Notes under the pieces: generated by a model
Databases searched by the model: none
Seen by the model: only the letters and a program-made list of their open reading frames with translations
Told to the model about the DNA's origin: nothing
Shown here: one piece after another, positions 43,619-53,917 of the stretch
How the letters are laid out: each line of letters begins with the position of its first letter
Numbering within the stretch: position 1 is the first letter of the stretch
Assembly (NCBI GenBank): GCA_039090855.1
Contig: CM077024.1
Location: 61,031,594 to 61,095,593, forward strand
Source: Macrothele yani
Taxonomy: Eukaryota > Arthropoda > Arachnida > Araneae > Macrothelidae
Length of the DNA stretch: 64,000 nt
Direction: 5' to 3'
Made by a program: the position numbers and the translations under genes

Positions 43619-43636
43619 GATGATGATGATGATATG
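43619..43636 (+). repeat. (GAT)n tail of the RTE element
   Basis: Five to six GAT units directly before the target duplication; they mark the 3' end. Confidence 0.85.
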
Positions 43637-43641
43637 CATGT

Positions 43642-44020
43642 ATAGTCTCCTAGAGGGAAAACTCTACATTATTTAAAGTGAAAATGTTATGTTTATCGTA
43701 GCGGTTGGCACACAGTACAAGAAATAGCTTTTCAATCTAATTTTTGGAAGAGGAGAAACATTGGCAAATACGCCATCTAACGTCAGACGTGTTATTTATG
43801 TAAAATTTTAAAATATATGCAAAACGTTATTATCAGTAAAAGGTGTTCGATGTAGAAATAATTTTAACACGCCTTTCAGAAGCAGATATGTCGAGAAAAT
43901 TATTATTTACGCTTCGTTTTTAGCAGTAAGATTGTATGTTATTTTGGGCAGCCAATATGCATAAAATATTTCACATAGTGAGCAGCGTCTGATCGAAAAT
44001 GGAATTTCTCCAATAGGATT
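43642..44020. other. Intergenic, no gene seen
   Basis: AT-rich. No repeat or coding motif recognised. Confidence 0.5.
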
Positions 44021-44023
44021 CTT

Positions 44024-45333
44024 AAGATGTGCAGATATGGTGCCAAATATGCGTATTAGTTTTAATGTGTTTTTGTGTGACGTATACCGCTAATTTACAT
44101 ATTCGACATTCCCCCACGTTGTTCTCATGTGACCGTAACTGGTCCATAGTATAAAATGGGACACAGAAGTTCGCCCAATAGTCAAACGCACTTGCACATC
44201 TGTAGGTGAAAGATGGCAAGCGATACTTCATTTATTCGACACTGCACTCGTTACTAATTTCATCCAGGAAAAAATTATTCAAAAATATGTGCATCAATCT
44301 GTTCTGTTCTGTTCTGGGGGAGAATATTGTATCGAAAAGCACGTGTGATTTTCGGTTTAGACGGTTTAAAGCAGGTGATTCTGATGTTAGCGATCGAGAA
44401 CGTAATGGCGTCCAGCAGAAGGTGGCGCATCAGCAACTGCAAGCATTGCTGGTTGAAGATTCTTCTCAAACGCAAAACAAACTAGCTGAACAACTGGGGG
44501 TAACTCAACAAACCATTTCCAATTGTATACGCGCAATGGAAAATTTTCAGAAGGGAAGTAAATGGCTGCCGCATGGCCTGAGCCAGCGGAACAAGGATGA
44601 GCGTATCTGAAGTGTTTGAATCTGTTGAATAAACAACACAGAAAGTCTTTCCTGTGAAAACTCCTGACGGGTGATGAAAAGTGGATATGGTTCGACAATC
44701 CCAAATGCAAAAAACACTGGGTACAACCCCTAGGAAGGAACGGCTTCACACCGAAACGCAATTTTCACTCCTGGAAAGTTATGCTGTGCATCTTTTGGGA
44801 TATGAAGGGTCATTATGAACTATGTCTCTATAATGAACTATTGGAATAGGGTCAAACTGCTACTGCTGATCGCTACAAGCAACAATTGCTGCGATTGAAC
44901 CAGGAAATCTTTCGGAAACGTCCATTCACAGGCAAAGGATTACGTCCCGTGAAATTACTGCATGACAACGCTAGGCCGCATGTTGCGAAATCTGTCAAGG
45001 ATACATTATTGACGCTTGGCTGGGAAGTTTCGTAGCATCTGCCGTATAGTCCCGATATAGCCCTTTCAGACTATCATTTGTTCCGATCGATGCAACATGG
45101 TTTGTCTGCTGTAAGGCTTCGGACATGTGACGAACTGCAAAAATAAGTTGACGACTTCATCGCGTCACACGACGAAGTTATTCTTCATGGCTGGAATCCG
45201 TCAGCTGCCCGACCGATGGCAGAAGGTGATAGATAATGACGGCGCATATTTTGATTCGTAAAGGTATTGTTGTTTTCTCTCAAATTGCTTGTCGTGTTGC
45301 CTTAAAACGCTGTAAAACGTATTTGTACACCTA
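44024..45333 (+). mobile_element. mariner element, decayed (ends tentative)
   Basis: The gene remnant (44213-45230) is clear. The ends are not. A possible right terminus gtatttgtacacct (45320) resembles, inverted, the left aagatgtgca...aaatatgcg stretch, with an 11-base insertion. Length would be about 1.3 kb. Confidence 0.55.
44213..45230 (+). pseudogene. mariner transposase pseudogene
   Basis: Second helix-turn-helix: FRRFKAGDSDVSDRERNGVQ, ALLVEDSSQTQNKLAEQLGV and TQQTISNCIRAMENFQKGSK. The catalytic region has LLTGDEKWIWFDN (first D), KLLHDNARPHVAKSV (second D) and YSPDIALSDYHLFRSMQ (third D), the D,D,34D pattern of mariner. About six in-frame stops and at least two frame changes are spread along it. 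All three catalytic aspartates remain readable in the broken frame. Confidence 0.85.
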
Positions 45334-46629
45334 ATACTTTACAAAGGGAAACTTGCTTGTAATGTTAAAATAAAGATCTTCATTCAATTCCTAGGGGCAA
45401 AATTGGGCAATATTTGGAAAACAATTGGTACTCAAGATGATCTCCTCGCGTATTAAATGGTCAGAGTTCAATCAAATGTTAAGAAACAATTATATGGAAG
45501 GACGTATATTTTGAATTCAATAACATCAATATTTATGCATCTTACTAAGAAAATTCTGCATCGGAAAAAGACCAAAGGCACGAGTCACCGTTCTCATAGC
45601 TAAGGCTTCCCTACGCAATTGGAATTTTGCCGATCAGACTAATAGACGAAGATTGGGGGAAGAAATCTGGAGTACCCTTCATAGAACGGACTGATATAGC
45701 TACACTATAAGAGTGCTTGTTTTTTCAAAAATTGTGCTAAATAGTGGAAGGTATTACCCCTGTGGACAACCTTGTTTACTTTTAAAACATGGGGTTACTC
45801 AAGGACATTTGGTGTTAGATTTAAATTCTAGATCTGTAATCAGGGAAAATTCAACATGATACGGAATTGTGAATTTAGATAATATATGATCGGACAATGA
45901 TAGATGTAGCACTTACGAAATAAGTTATAAATTAGTGAGCGAGCTCTCAAGGATGCTGGTTCCGAAATCTCACGATTTCGCCAGGTTTCAAATGCGTAAG
46001 CAAAGTGAATATTATGTTTGTCTTACTTTTCCCTTTATTAGAAGTTCCAGTCCGAAATTAAAAACGGGAAGAACAATTCTAGCCTTAAATGGGTGACTGA
46101 AATTCAGTGTGCACACAAGTTTCGTAACATTTTTTATGCAATTAAGTTTTCTTTTGAGATTTTGGAGTTTTCGAATAAGTGACTGATGGTGTTTTTCCTG
46201 GAAATAGCTTACAGCAATTGTTCGACAACTAAAGTATTTCAAAAGTGTAATACGGTTTCTTAAATTTTTAGATATTTTATTACATTTTCGCGGAATTCAC
46301 TTCCGTAATCAGTCCTTTTTACTGAGTACTCTAAATAGTCTACAAGTCACTCTGCAAACGAGTGCATGTGCCACATATTACAAAAAGGTGTCAACACCCC
46401 TTGTAGCGTTCTTTATTATTTTAAACGTGTATATGTGGCTTACGGAACACTACGTAAAATTTGATGTGCTTATTCAATCACCTTAAGTGAAACAAAGCCA
46501 CTCAAATAAAGTTCAACTTACAGTTCACTTTTTATTCAGCCGCACTTCACTAATTCGTAACTCCAATAACAATAGGCACTTAGTCGAATTAGCTTGAATT
46601 ATTGAACACAGTAATAATTTGAAAAGATT
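45334..46629. other. Intergenic with one repeat fragment
   Basis: Mostly nothing recognised. At 45585-45640 a fragment ttctcatagctaaggcttcc...cgatcagactaatag resembles the last unit of the array at 62090-63850 (ttctcatagttcaagcttcc near 63743). Confidence 0.45.
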
Positions 46630-46641
46630 AACACGAAATAT

Positions 46642-46856
46642 TTTTTTTATTGGAGTTTTAAAGACCACCGTGAGCAACTCAATGGGCTATAAGCAGTCGC
46701 CCGTCCCTAATTTAGTGTCACTGGTTCCAGGGAAGGGAGAGAGCCAGTGCCGTAAGACAAACACAACATCCATGCCTAACCGGGATTCGAACCCGGACCC
46801 CGTTCGGACGAATGAACAAAGGCCATCGCTTAGAACACTGCGCCACCGGGGCGGCA
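46642..46856 (-). mobile_element. SINE, young copy with 12-bp target duplication
   Basis: Same family as 35540 and 53623, in reverse orientation: T-run at the left, head at the right (cgccaccggggcggc). Target duplication AACACGAAATAT (46630-46641 and 46857-46868). Confidence 0.95.
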
Positions 46857-46871
46857 AACACGAAATATATA

Positions 46872-49341
46872 CAGTCAACACCTATTTAACTGACTGAACG
46901 AATTCCGACATTTTTTGTGATCCGGACGGAAACACATTGAAACTAATGCTTGGCGTTTTCCGATTTAACGAACACATTTCCCCAATTTAGCGAACATTTT
47001 TTTTATTTTTTAAGCAACCAAACTATGTTAACCAGCATTTTCACGTTAAAAGTCATCTAGAAAGAGAGCTTCCCCGGAAATTTTTAGAAATTTTTACGCA
47101 TGCAGTTAAGCAGCGTTTCAAAGAACACCACCTCCGACCCAGCTTGACGGAATCAAAAATCAGTTCGCCTTTCCTGCGACTTTCAAGCGTAAGCTTCTTA
47201 CAGGGAGAAGCAAATGAGCAACAAGTTCCAAAAGAGCGCAACGTTTTCTTGCATGGGTGGGAAGCAGGAAAAAGGAAGATAGTGTGGGGGAAGATATCTA
47301 GAGTACCCTGGGGGTTCTTTTTTCCAGCTACAGACAGAACAATAGCATTCTGTGAAGTCAGTGGGCACATATGGTACGTTCTCCCCATTCCTGAACCTCC
47401 GGAATGTTTTGCCAAATTGCGCATTTTTTTATTTTATTTTTTTCAGTGTTAAATCTACAGCTCAAATTAAACAACACAGCTCGTTTCCGGACAAAATGTT
47501 GATGAACACAGGTAGCACTAGAAAAGTTAGAACTGAAATTCACTGATCCCTGTATTTTCCATAAGTGCATTTTGTGACAGCATTAAAGAAATGAATGACT
47601 GCAGCAAAAAGTAAAAAGAAAAGCTAAAAAGATTTGGTATCAATGAAAAAATGGACATTTTGTCGCAGCTTGATGCGAACCTATGATCACAGACTGCTGT
47701 AGCAGAGAAACTCGGAATTTGCAAGTCAATGTTGCGTTCAAATAGCGAAAATTAGAAAAGAAATCGAAAGCTCTGCATCGAAGTGTGGGAAATTTTCGAG
47801 TAAGTGGAACACTATGAAAGCATCTCTCCTGAATGAGTTGGAAAACGCGCATGCCACTTGGTTTCAAGAAACACGGGTTAGTAATTTGCCTATTAGTGGA
47901 TCACATCTGAAGGAAAAAAACAGTTCATCTTGCCCAGCGACTTCAAATAAAGGAATTCACTGCATCAAATGAATGGATTGATTGTTTTAAGCAAAGACAT
48001 AACGTGGTGCATGCAGCTCTATCCGACGAAAGCAGAAGTGCTTATTCTTTGACTGCACAAATGTGGAAAACTGAACAGCTGCTACAAATTATTGAAGGAT
48101 ACATGTTGTGTGGCATTTTTAGTTCTGATGAGACTAGACTGTTTTATAAACTGCAGCCAAAAAAAGCACTGTGTTTTTGATTGACACCTACCATGGAGGA
48201 AAGAAATCAAAAGACAGAATCACTGTTCTTCTAACTGCCAATACAGATTGGTAAAAAAAATTGCAGCCAATAGTTATAGACAAATCTGCTAAACCACGTT
48301 GCTTCAAAAATGTGAAATATTTGCCCACCAAATATGAAGCCAATAAAACGTCGTGGGTTACCACAGCTTTATTCAAAAATTATGTAGAAGCATTGAATAT
48401 TCAGATCCAGGCAAAAAGAGAAAAGTCATTTTATTCATTGATCAGAGTGCTAAGCTGGATCTGGGTGTCATTAGGTCTTTTAAAGCCCATTATTGAAAGC
48501 TTCTCATGCGAAAAGTACTTTCTGTTATCGATACAAAGGAGTATGCATCTAAAGCTAACATTCTCGATGCAGTGACTTTCGAGCTACAGTCCTGGAATGC
48601 AGTTATGAGAGACACCATTAAAAACTGCCTTAACAAAGCAGGTTTCTCAGGTTGTGAACAAGAAGAAAGTGGGTCCAATACCAAAAATCCTACTGATAAT
48701 TTTGCGGATGACGATCTTGCAGAATGGAATGAAATTGCCTCATCAGGTATTGTGTTTTACTATTATGTTGATTATGACGCAAAAGTGCATACCTGCCAAA
48801 TGCAATCCCTTGATAATGTTTTGGATGAACAGATCGAACTAAATGCATCAGATGCTGTGAAGAAGATGAAGCAGAATTGAAAGTTAGCTGCTTTAGTGAT
48901 TCTGCTAACGGTATAAAATGTGTTAAAAACTACATGATGCCCTTCGACATTAATGATGACAATTTTCATGAACTTCATAAAATTGAAGCTGCAATTTATA
49001 AAGCTAAACGTTCAGAAAAAAATACGCAACCTTCTCTAAAGCCTTTCTTTTTTACAATGTAAAAAGGTAATTAACATATATTCTGTTTTTTACAAATTAA
49101 TTAGTACTGATTGATGTTCTATTTCATGCAGTTTATAATACATACTGAAATCGTTATTTAAGAAGCTAAATGCCCAGAAAAATAACCAACCATCGTATTT
49201 TTCTCGCAATTTTAAAGTACACTTAAATTTTGATACTACATATTGAAGTCTAATTATCTACGAATTGTGTACTTAATATTCAAAGTAAATGTATACGTAA
49301 TATAACATTTATTGTAATAAATTTCGTAATTAAAAGTACTG
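46872..49341 (+). mobile_element. Tigger/pogo-like element, decayed
   Basis: The left end CAGTCAACACC follows a TA (46870-46871), and the next 130 bp contain aacgaacac and tagcgaac blocks typical of Tigger-type ends. The right end is tentative: ...gtactg next to TA at 49342-49343 shows only weak resemblance to the left end. The gene remnant lies at about 47590-49060. Confidence 0.55.
47590..49060 (+). pseudogene. Tigger/pogo-like transposase pseudogene
   Basis: A pogo-family DDE transposase with CENP-B-type DNA-binding helices. Recognisable are INEKMDILSQLDA and AVAEKLGICKSMLR (first HTH), then WCMQLYPTKAEV-type remnants in other frames, and THLPWRKEIKRQ / KKSKDRITVLLTAN. These are followed by SAKPRCFKNVKYLPTKYEAN and TSWVTTALFKNYVEALNIQI. 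The catalytic FIDQSA is joined directly to DLGVIRSFKAHY, so the segment between them, with the second acidic residue context, has been deleted. The last 124 codons (48506-48880) are open and read MRKVLSVIDTKEYASKAN to an acidic tail. Many stops before that. Not functional. Confidence 0.75.
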
Positions 49342-49505
49342 TACATAAGTTAAATGTTCCTGATAGAAAAAATAACATAGCTGCTTACGTATCCTATTAT
49401 GAACAGTAAATTAATTTGAATGTCTCATTCAAAAGGGTTTCACGATTTTACGTACAAGACTGTTGGTCCCTTGAAGTTCGTTAAATCAAAATTTGACTAT
49501 ATATA

Positions 49506-50756
49506 CACTGAAGTGCCAGAAACTCTGGTACAGACGAACTTATGCAAAATACATAGCAACGTCATCTATGCGCGTACTCGGTTGCGTCTGCCCGTGCGTA
49601 TATAAAGCGATATACATCCTTGCCAGCTGTCAGAGCTGTTTTCGGAATGACAATGACAAGTAATAACGATTCAAGCGATTTTCAAAGCAGTGTCATAGTT
49701 GGCGTTCGTGAGATGGGCCATAGTATTTCGGAAGTAGAAACGAAGTTCGGATTTTCACGGACGACCATTGCAAGGGTGTACTGTGATTACGAGAATTCCG
49801 GCAAAACTTCCAACGCACGATACCAGTGCGGCCGTAAAAAGGCATTGAGTGAACGTGGCCATTGCCGGCTGTCAAGAATCGATTCACGCGATAGGCGTGC
49901 AACACTCTCTCAGGTATAATCGGAACTCAATGCTGGAGCCTCAACAAGCATCAGCGTCCGGACTGCGCAACGTAACCTGCACGATATGGGCTTTGGGAAC
50001 GGACGCCCAACTCGAGCCCCTTTGATGTGTGCAAGACACAGAGCTATGCGCCTCGCTTGGGCAATGGTAACATCGCCAATCGACACTTGACCGCTGGAAA
50101 CAAGTAGCCTGGTCTGACGAGTTGCGTTTCCAACTGTATCGGGCAGATGGAAGGATTCGTGTGTGGCGCAAACCCCATGAAGCCATGGATCCCGCCTGTC
50201 AACAGGGAACTGTACCGGCTGGTGGGAATTCCGTAATGGTATAGGGATAGTTCAGCTGGACTTCACTGGGACCCATGGTACGTCTACAAACGTCAGTGAC
50301 CGGCCAACGCTATGTGCACATCCTTTCTGACGAGGTACACCCGTTCATGTCCTGCATTCATGCTGATGGGTTGGGCCTGTTCCAACAGAACAATGCACTT
50401 TCACACAAGTGTCGGGACGCCACATTATGGTTAGAGGAACATTCATCTGAGTTTGGGGTGTGTGAGGAACATTCATCTGAGTTTGGGGTGTTGCCATTAC
50501 CACCCAAGTCCTCAGATCTGAATGTGATAGAACACATTTGGGATGCTATGCAACGTGCTATCGAACACAGGAATCCGAGACCTCGGAATACATCCGAATT
50601 GTCGAACTCTCTGCAGGAAGTATGGTGTGCATTGCCTGCAGCATATTTCCAGAAGCTAGTGGAGTCCTTGCCCCGTCGTATTTCAGCAGTCCTGCGCTCC
50701 CGTGGGGTACCTACTAAGTATTAGACTGGTGTACCAGTTTTTCTGGCACTTCAGTG
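49506..50756 (+). mobile_element. Tc1-like element A
   Basis: Terminal inverted repeats CACTGAAGTGCCAGAAA...CTGGTAC (left from 49506; right copy ends at 50756), TA at 49504-49505 and 50757-50758. Length 1,251 bp. Confidence 0.9.
49647..50724 (+). pseudogene. Tc1-like transposase A
   Basis: Open from MTMTSNNDSSDFQSS to a TAA at 49917, covering the first helix-turn-helix (VGVREMGHSISEVETKFGFS and TIARVYCDYENSGKT). After that come TSISVRTAQRNLHDMGFGNG and, in changing frames, DELRFQLYRADGRIRVWRKP (first catalytic D). The last 150 codons (50275-50724) are open, with FQQNNALSHKCRDATLW (second site, D to N) and SDLNVIEHIWDAM (E kept). The 30-bp block gaggaacattcatctgagtt... is duplicated in tandem at 50434-50493, inserting ten residues (EEHSSEFGVC twice). 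Inactive. Confidence 0.85.
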
Positions 50757-50764
50757 TATATATA

Positions 50765-51982
50765 CACTATCTACCAACAAGTAATTGGACACCTGTGATA
50801 GCAAAGGAAAACGAAGTTTATTCACCTTCAATAGTTGGTAAAGCCCCCACGAGAGGCGGTTACAGCTGCGACCCTCCGGGGCATACTCTCAACCAGGTGT
50901 TGTACGACGGCTAGCTGTATTTTCTTCCACTTGGCTTGGAGAATACAGGTCAGTTCCTTCACCGATTTCGGACGGTGGGGGCACCCCTTAAGTCGGCGCT
51001 CCAACTCGTCCCAGAGGTTCTCGATAGAGTAAAGGTTCGGGCTCTACCCCGGCCAGCAATTCGATTAACCCCATTGTCACCATACCACGCCATGGTGGAC
51101 CTCGCAACATAACAGGTAGCATTGTCATCTTGAAAGCAACATGGGTACACCACGTAAAATTGCCACAACGTAGGAAGCGCATGGTCATCCAAAATGGTGC
51201 AGTAGGTCTCGGCGTTGAGTCTACCAGGAATTGCGACCAAGGGGCTCGTGCCATACTAGGAGAAACACCCCCATAGCATAGTTCCACCGCCGCCGAACTT
51301 CACAGTTGGCACAATACATTCCAGCAGGAGGCGTTCTCCAGGAATACGGCAAACGTAGACCTCTCCATCCGAACGGTAGAGGGTGAAACGTAACTCGCCC
51401 CTCCATAGAACCTGTTTCCACTGTTCAACGGTCCACTGTCGACGTTCTTTGCACCACGTTAGCCGAGCAGCGCTATTGGACTTGGTGATCAAAGGCTTGT
51501 GTGCGGCAGCACGTCCATGATAACCGAGCAGATGGGCTTCCTTATGTATGGTATTCATCGAAAGAACACTCCCGGATGCCTGTTGAAACTCCTCGCGGAT
51601 GTGGCCTATCGATTTGGGGCGGTTCTTCTGAATTTCTCTGGCCAACACCCGTCGGTCTCTAGCTCCTAGTTTTGTGGGTTTGCCAGGTCGGAGCACATTC
51701 CGATAGTCACCTCTCATGTTCCACTTTCCAATTACGTAGGCCACTGCCGATTTTGGGTACTTCAACTCGCTGGATATGTCACGTATGGATCGGCCATTTC
51801 TGTGATACCCGACGATTACACCTTTCTCGAAATCATAGAGCTCCGAACTGCGTGGCATCTTGCATGCGACTGGTTGCGTTGTTGTTTCCTACACGATATT
51901 TAACGGCGGCGGCCGTTACGTGTATCAGGACCGCAGATATCGTCGATTGCAGGGGTGTCCAATTACTTGTTGGTAGATAGTG
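50765..51982 (-). mobile_element. Tc1-like element B
   Basis: Terminal inverted repeats CACTATCTACCAACAAGTAA and onward to GGACACC at both ends. TA at 50763-50764 and 51983-51984. Length 1,218 bp. It starts only 8 bp after element A. Confidence 0.95.
50828..51858 (-). pseudogene. Tc1-like transposase B
   Basis: Open for 200 codons from ATG 51858: SSELYDFEKGVIVGYHRNGR, SIRDISSELKYPKSAVAYVI, the linker RPGKPTKLGARDRR and the block GYHGRAAAHKPLIT. The first catalytic motif reads LWRGELRFTLYRSDG (G for D). A stop follows MLWGCFS. The frame continues with ALPTLWQF and CCFQDDNATCYVARS (second D). The third motif lies in another frame (LWDELERR-like, near 51000), and the C-terminal VESMPRR-type tail reaches a TGA at 50828-50830. 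Substitution of the first D, one stop and a frameshift make it inactive. Confidence 0.85.
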
Positions 51983-51988
51983 TATATA

Positions 51989-53402
51989 CACTGACGGAAA
52001 AAATCCTAACACCAAGAAGGGGTTGTGTTACAGTTGGTAGGCGGTGAGAGTACATCTGTAAGATGACGTCTATGCAAATTTCGCGCTCGGCGCATACGTG
52101 TGGCGCTAGTAGCGCCCTCGGAATATGCAAAGCCGGTTTGCTGTAAATACGCGCTGTAACGTCCGTGAGCGTTAGGTATCGTTGAGATTCGACGTAGTGT
52201 GTTGATGTTAGTCAAGAATGCCTTTAAGAAGACGAAGAAGCCATTATCAACAGCTCACGGAGTTTGAACGAGGTCGTGTAATAGGGCTACGAGAAGGTGG
52301 ATTTTCTTTCCGCAATATTGCAGAACGACTTGGCAGGAATGTACCCACTGTGCATGATTGTAAGCAGCGGTGGTCAAGGAAAAGTAGTGCCTCATGAAGA
52401 CCGGGGTTCGGCCAGCCACGTGGCACTACTGACAGGGAAGACCGCCGTGTACGGCGTATGGCCGTGGCGCATCGTACCGCGTCTGCGGCAGCAATTCGAG
52501 CTGCAGTTGCCACCACAGTGACACAACGAACTGTTACAAATCGGTTACTTGAAGGACAGCTCCGAGCCAGGCGCCCTGTAGCGTGCATTCCACTTACTCC
52601 AAACCACTGCCGTTTGCGACGTCAGTGGTGTCAAGCTAGAGCTAATTGGAGGACGAATTCGAGATCTGTTGTGTTTTCTGATGAAAGCCGGTTCTGCATG
52701 GGTGCCAGTGATGGCCGTGTGTTGGTTAGAAGGAGGCCAGGTGAGCTCCTGCAACCAACCTGTCTGCGGCCGAGACACACCTGACCTACACCTGGAGTTA
52801 TGATCTGGGGAACAATTTCCTATGACAGTAGGAGCACTCTCGTGGTTATCCCACGCACCCTGACGACACAGTTGTACGTCGGTCTGGTGATTTAACCTGT
52901 TGTGCTGCCATTCATGAACAGCATTCCAGGGGGTGTTTTCTAACAGGATAACGCTCGCCCGCATACCGCTGTTGTAACCCAACATGCTCTACAGAGTGTC
53001 GACATGTTGCCGTGGCCTGCTAGATCACCAGATCTTTCACCAATCGAGCACGTATGGGACATGATTGGACGACAACTCCAGTGTCACCACCAACCAGCAT
53101 TAACCGTCCCTGTATTGACCGACCAAGTGCAACAGGCATGGAACTCCATCCCACAAACTGACATCCAGCACCTGTACGACACAATGCATGAACGTTTGCG
53201 TGCTTGCATTCAACATTCTGGCGGTTACACCGGTTATTAATGTACCAGCATTTCACATTTAAAATGGCTCTTCTCGCGCTTACAATAAGCTGTGATCTTG
53301 AAACCCTAATCGATTAAATATTTTACCTATACAAATGTATTGCCGCCATTTCATTCCTCTACAACTATTTTTTCGTGGTGTTGGGATTTTTTGTCGTCAG
53401 TG
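51989..53402 (+). mobile_element. Tc1-like element C
   Basis: Terminal inverted repeats CACTGACG(G/A)(A/C)AAAAATCC with onward taacacca / tggtgttggg. TA at 51987-51988 and 53403-53404. Length 1,414 bp. It starts 6 bp after element B. Confidence 0.95.
52218..53240 (+). pseudogene. Tc1-like transposase C, frame kept, four stops
   Basis: From ATG 52218 to TAA 53238-53240 one single frame of 341 codons can be followed without frameshift, interrupted only by TGA at 52395, TGA at 52782, TAA at 52893 and TAA at 52941. Domains in order: HTH (LTEFERGRVIGLREGGFSFR, IAERLGRNVPTVHDC), linker with RPGFGQPRGT, second HTH (TVTQRTVTNRLLEG), catalytic VVFSDESRFCMG, QDNARPHTAVV and SPDLSPIEHVWD. So all of D, D and E are kept. 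The C-terminus ends LRACIQHSGGYTGY. The length is normal for the family. All four stops differ from a sense codon by one C-to-T change. Confidence 0.9.
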
Positions 53403-53404
53403 TA

Positions 53405-53608
53405 TAAACCTCAAATCAAAAAAGCGCCTTCTGCATGAAACAATACAGGTTACAGATTCGTACAACTTCCACGACTACCACTAACGTACTACACTTTCCG
53501 CTGCTTTCTCAAACATTATATAGCTCGTTCTTATATCCACACAAACGCACACATCATGCACCCTGGCTAGATAACATTCATTGAGTGAGAAAATATAACG
53601 TTAAGGTT
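53405..53608. other. Intergenic, nothing seen
   Basis: Short unique-looking sequence between Tc1 element C and a SINE. Confidence 0.5.
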
Positions 53609-53622
53609 GAAACGGTAAAAGA

Positions 53623-53840
53623 CCGCCCCGGTGGCGCAGTGGTCTAAGGCGTTGGCCTATGATCATTCGTCCGAAGGAGTCCGGGTTCGAATCCCGGTGA
53701 GGCATGGATGTTGTGTTTGTCTTACGGCACTGGCTCTCTCCCTTCCCTGGAACCAATGACCCTAAATTAGGGACGGCCGACTGCTTATAGCCCATTGAGT
53801 TGCTCACGGTGGTCATTAAACCTCCAATAAAAAAAAAAAA
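53623..53840 (+). mobile_element. SINE, young copy with 14-bp target duplication
   Basis: The best copy of the family. The head reads cgccccggtggcgcagtgg and has B-box gggttcgaatccc. The body is about 110 bp, the tail cctccaat plus A-run. Target duplication GAAACGGTAAAAGA (53609-53622 and 53841-53854). A and B boxes imply transcription by RNA polymerase III; it must borrow LINE enzymes to move. Confidence 0.95.
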
Positions 53841-53917
53841 GAAACGGTAAAAGAGGATAAATTCAAAATTCGCATTGAGAAAGACAACTACAAATTAATG
53901 TTAAATTGTAGTAGACG

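Larger units (their letters stand above)
40448..43631 (+). mobile_element. RTE-type LINE with an inverted 5' part
   Basis: Flanked by a 10-bp target duplication ATATGCATGT (40438-40447 and 43632-43641). The 3' part (about 41345-43631) runs on the + strand and ends in a (GAT)n tail, typical for RTE elements. The 5' part (40448 to about 41345), with 5' UTR and most of the endonuclease, runs on the - strand. Protein order is continuous across the break: the inverted part ends near FILNSFFKKKPH and the direct part resumes at TWRHPIGTTSEIDF. Near the junction a 19-bp stretch with tcacctgaccttacatg is duplicated. Total length about 3.2 kb, nearly full length. Confidence 0.85.

Noticed and set aside
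47053..47452. ORFs of about 100 codons on both strands before the Tigger-like gene
   Set aside because: No family motif; they lie in the element's presumed 5' untranslated part and are mutually overlapping.
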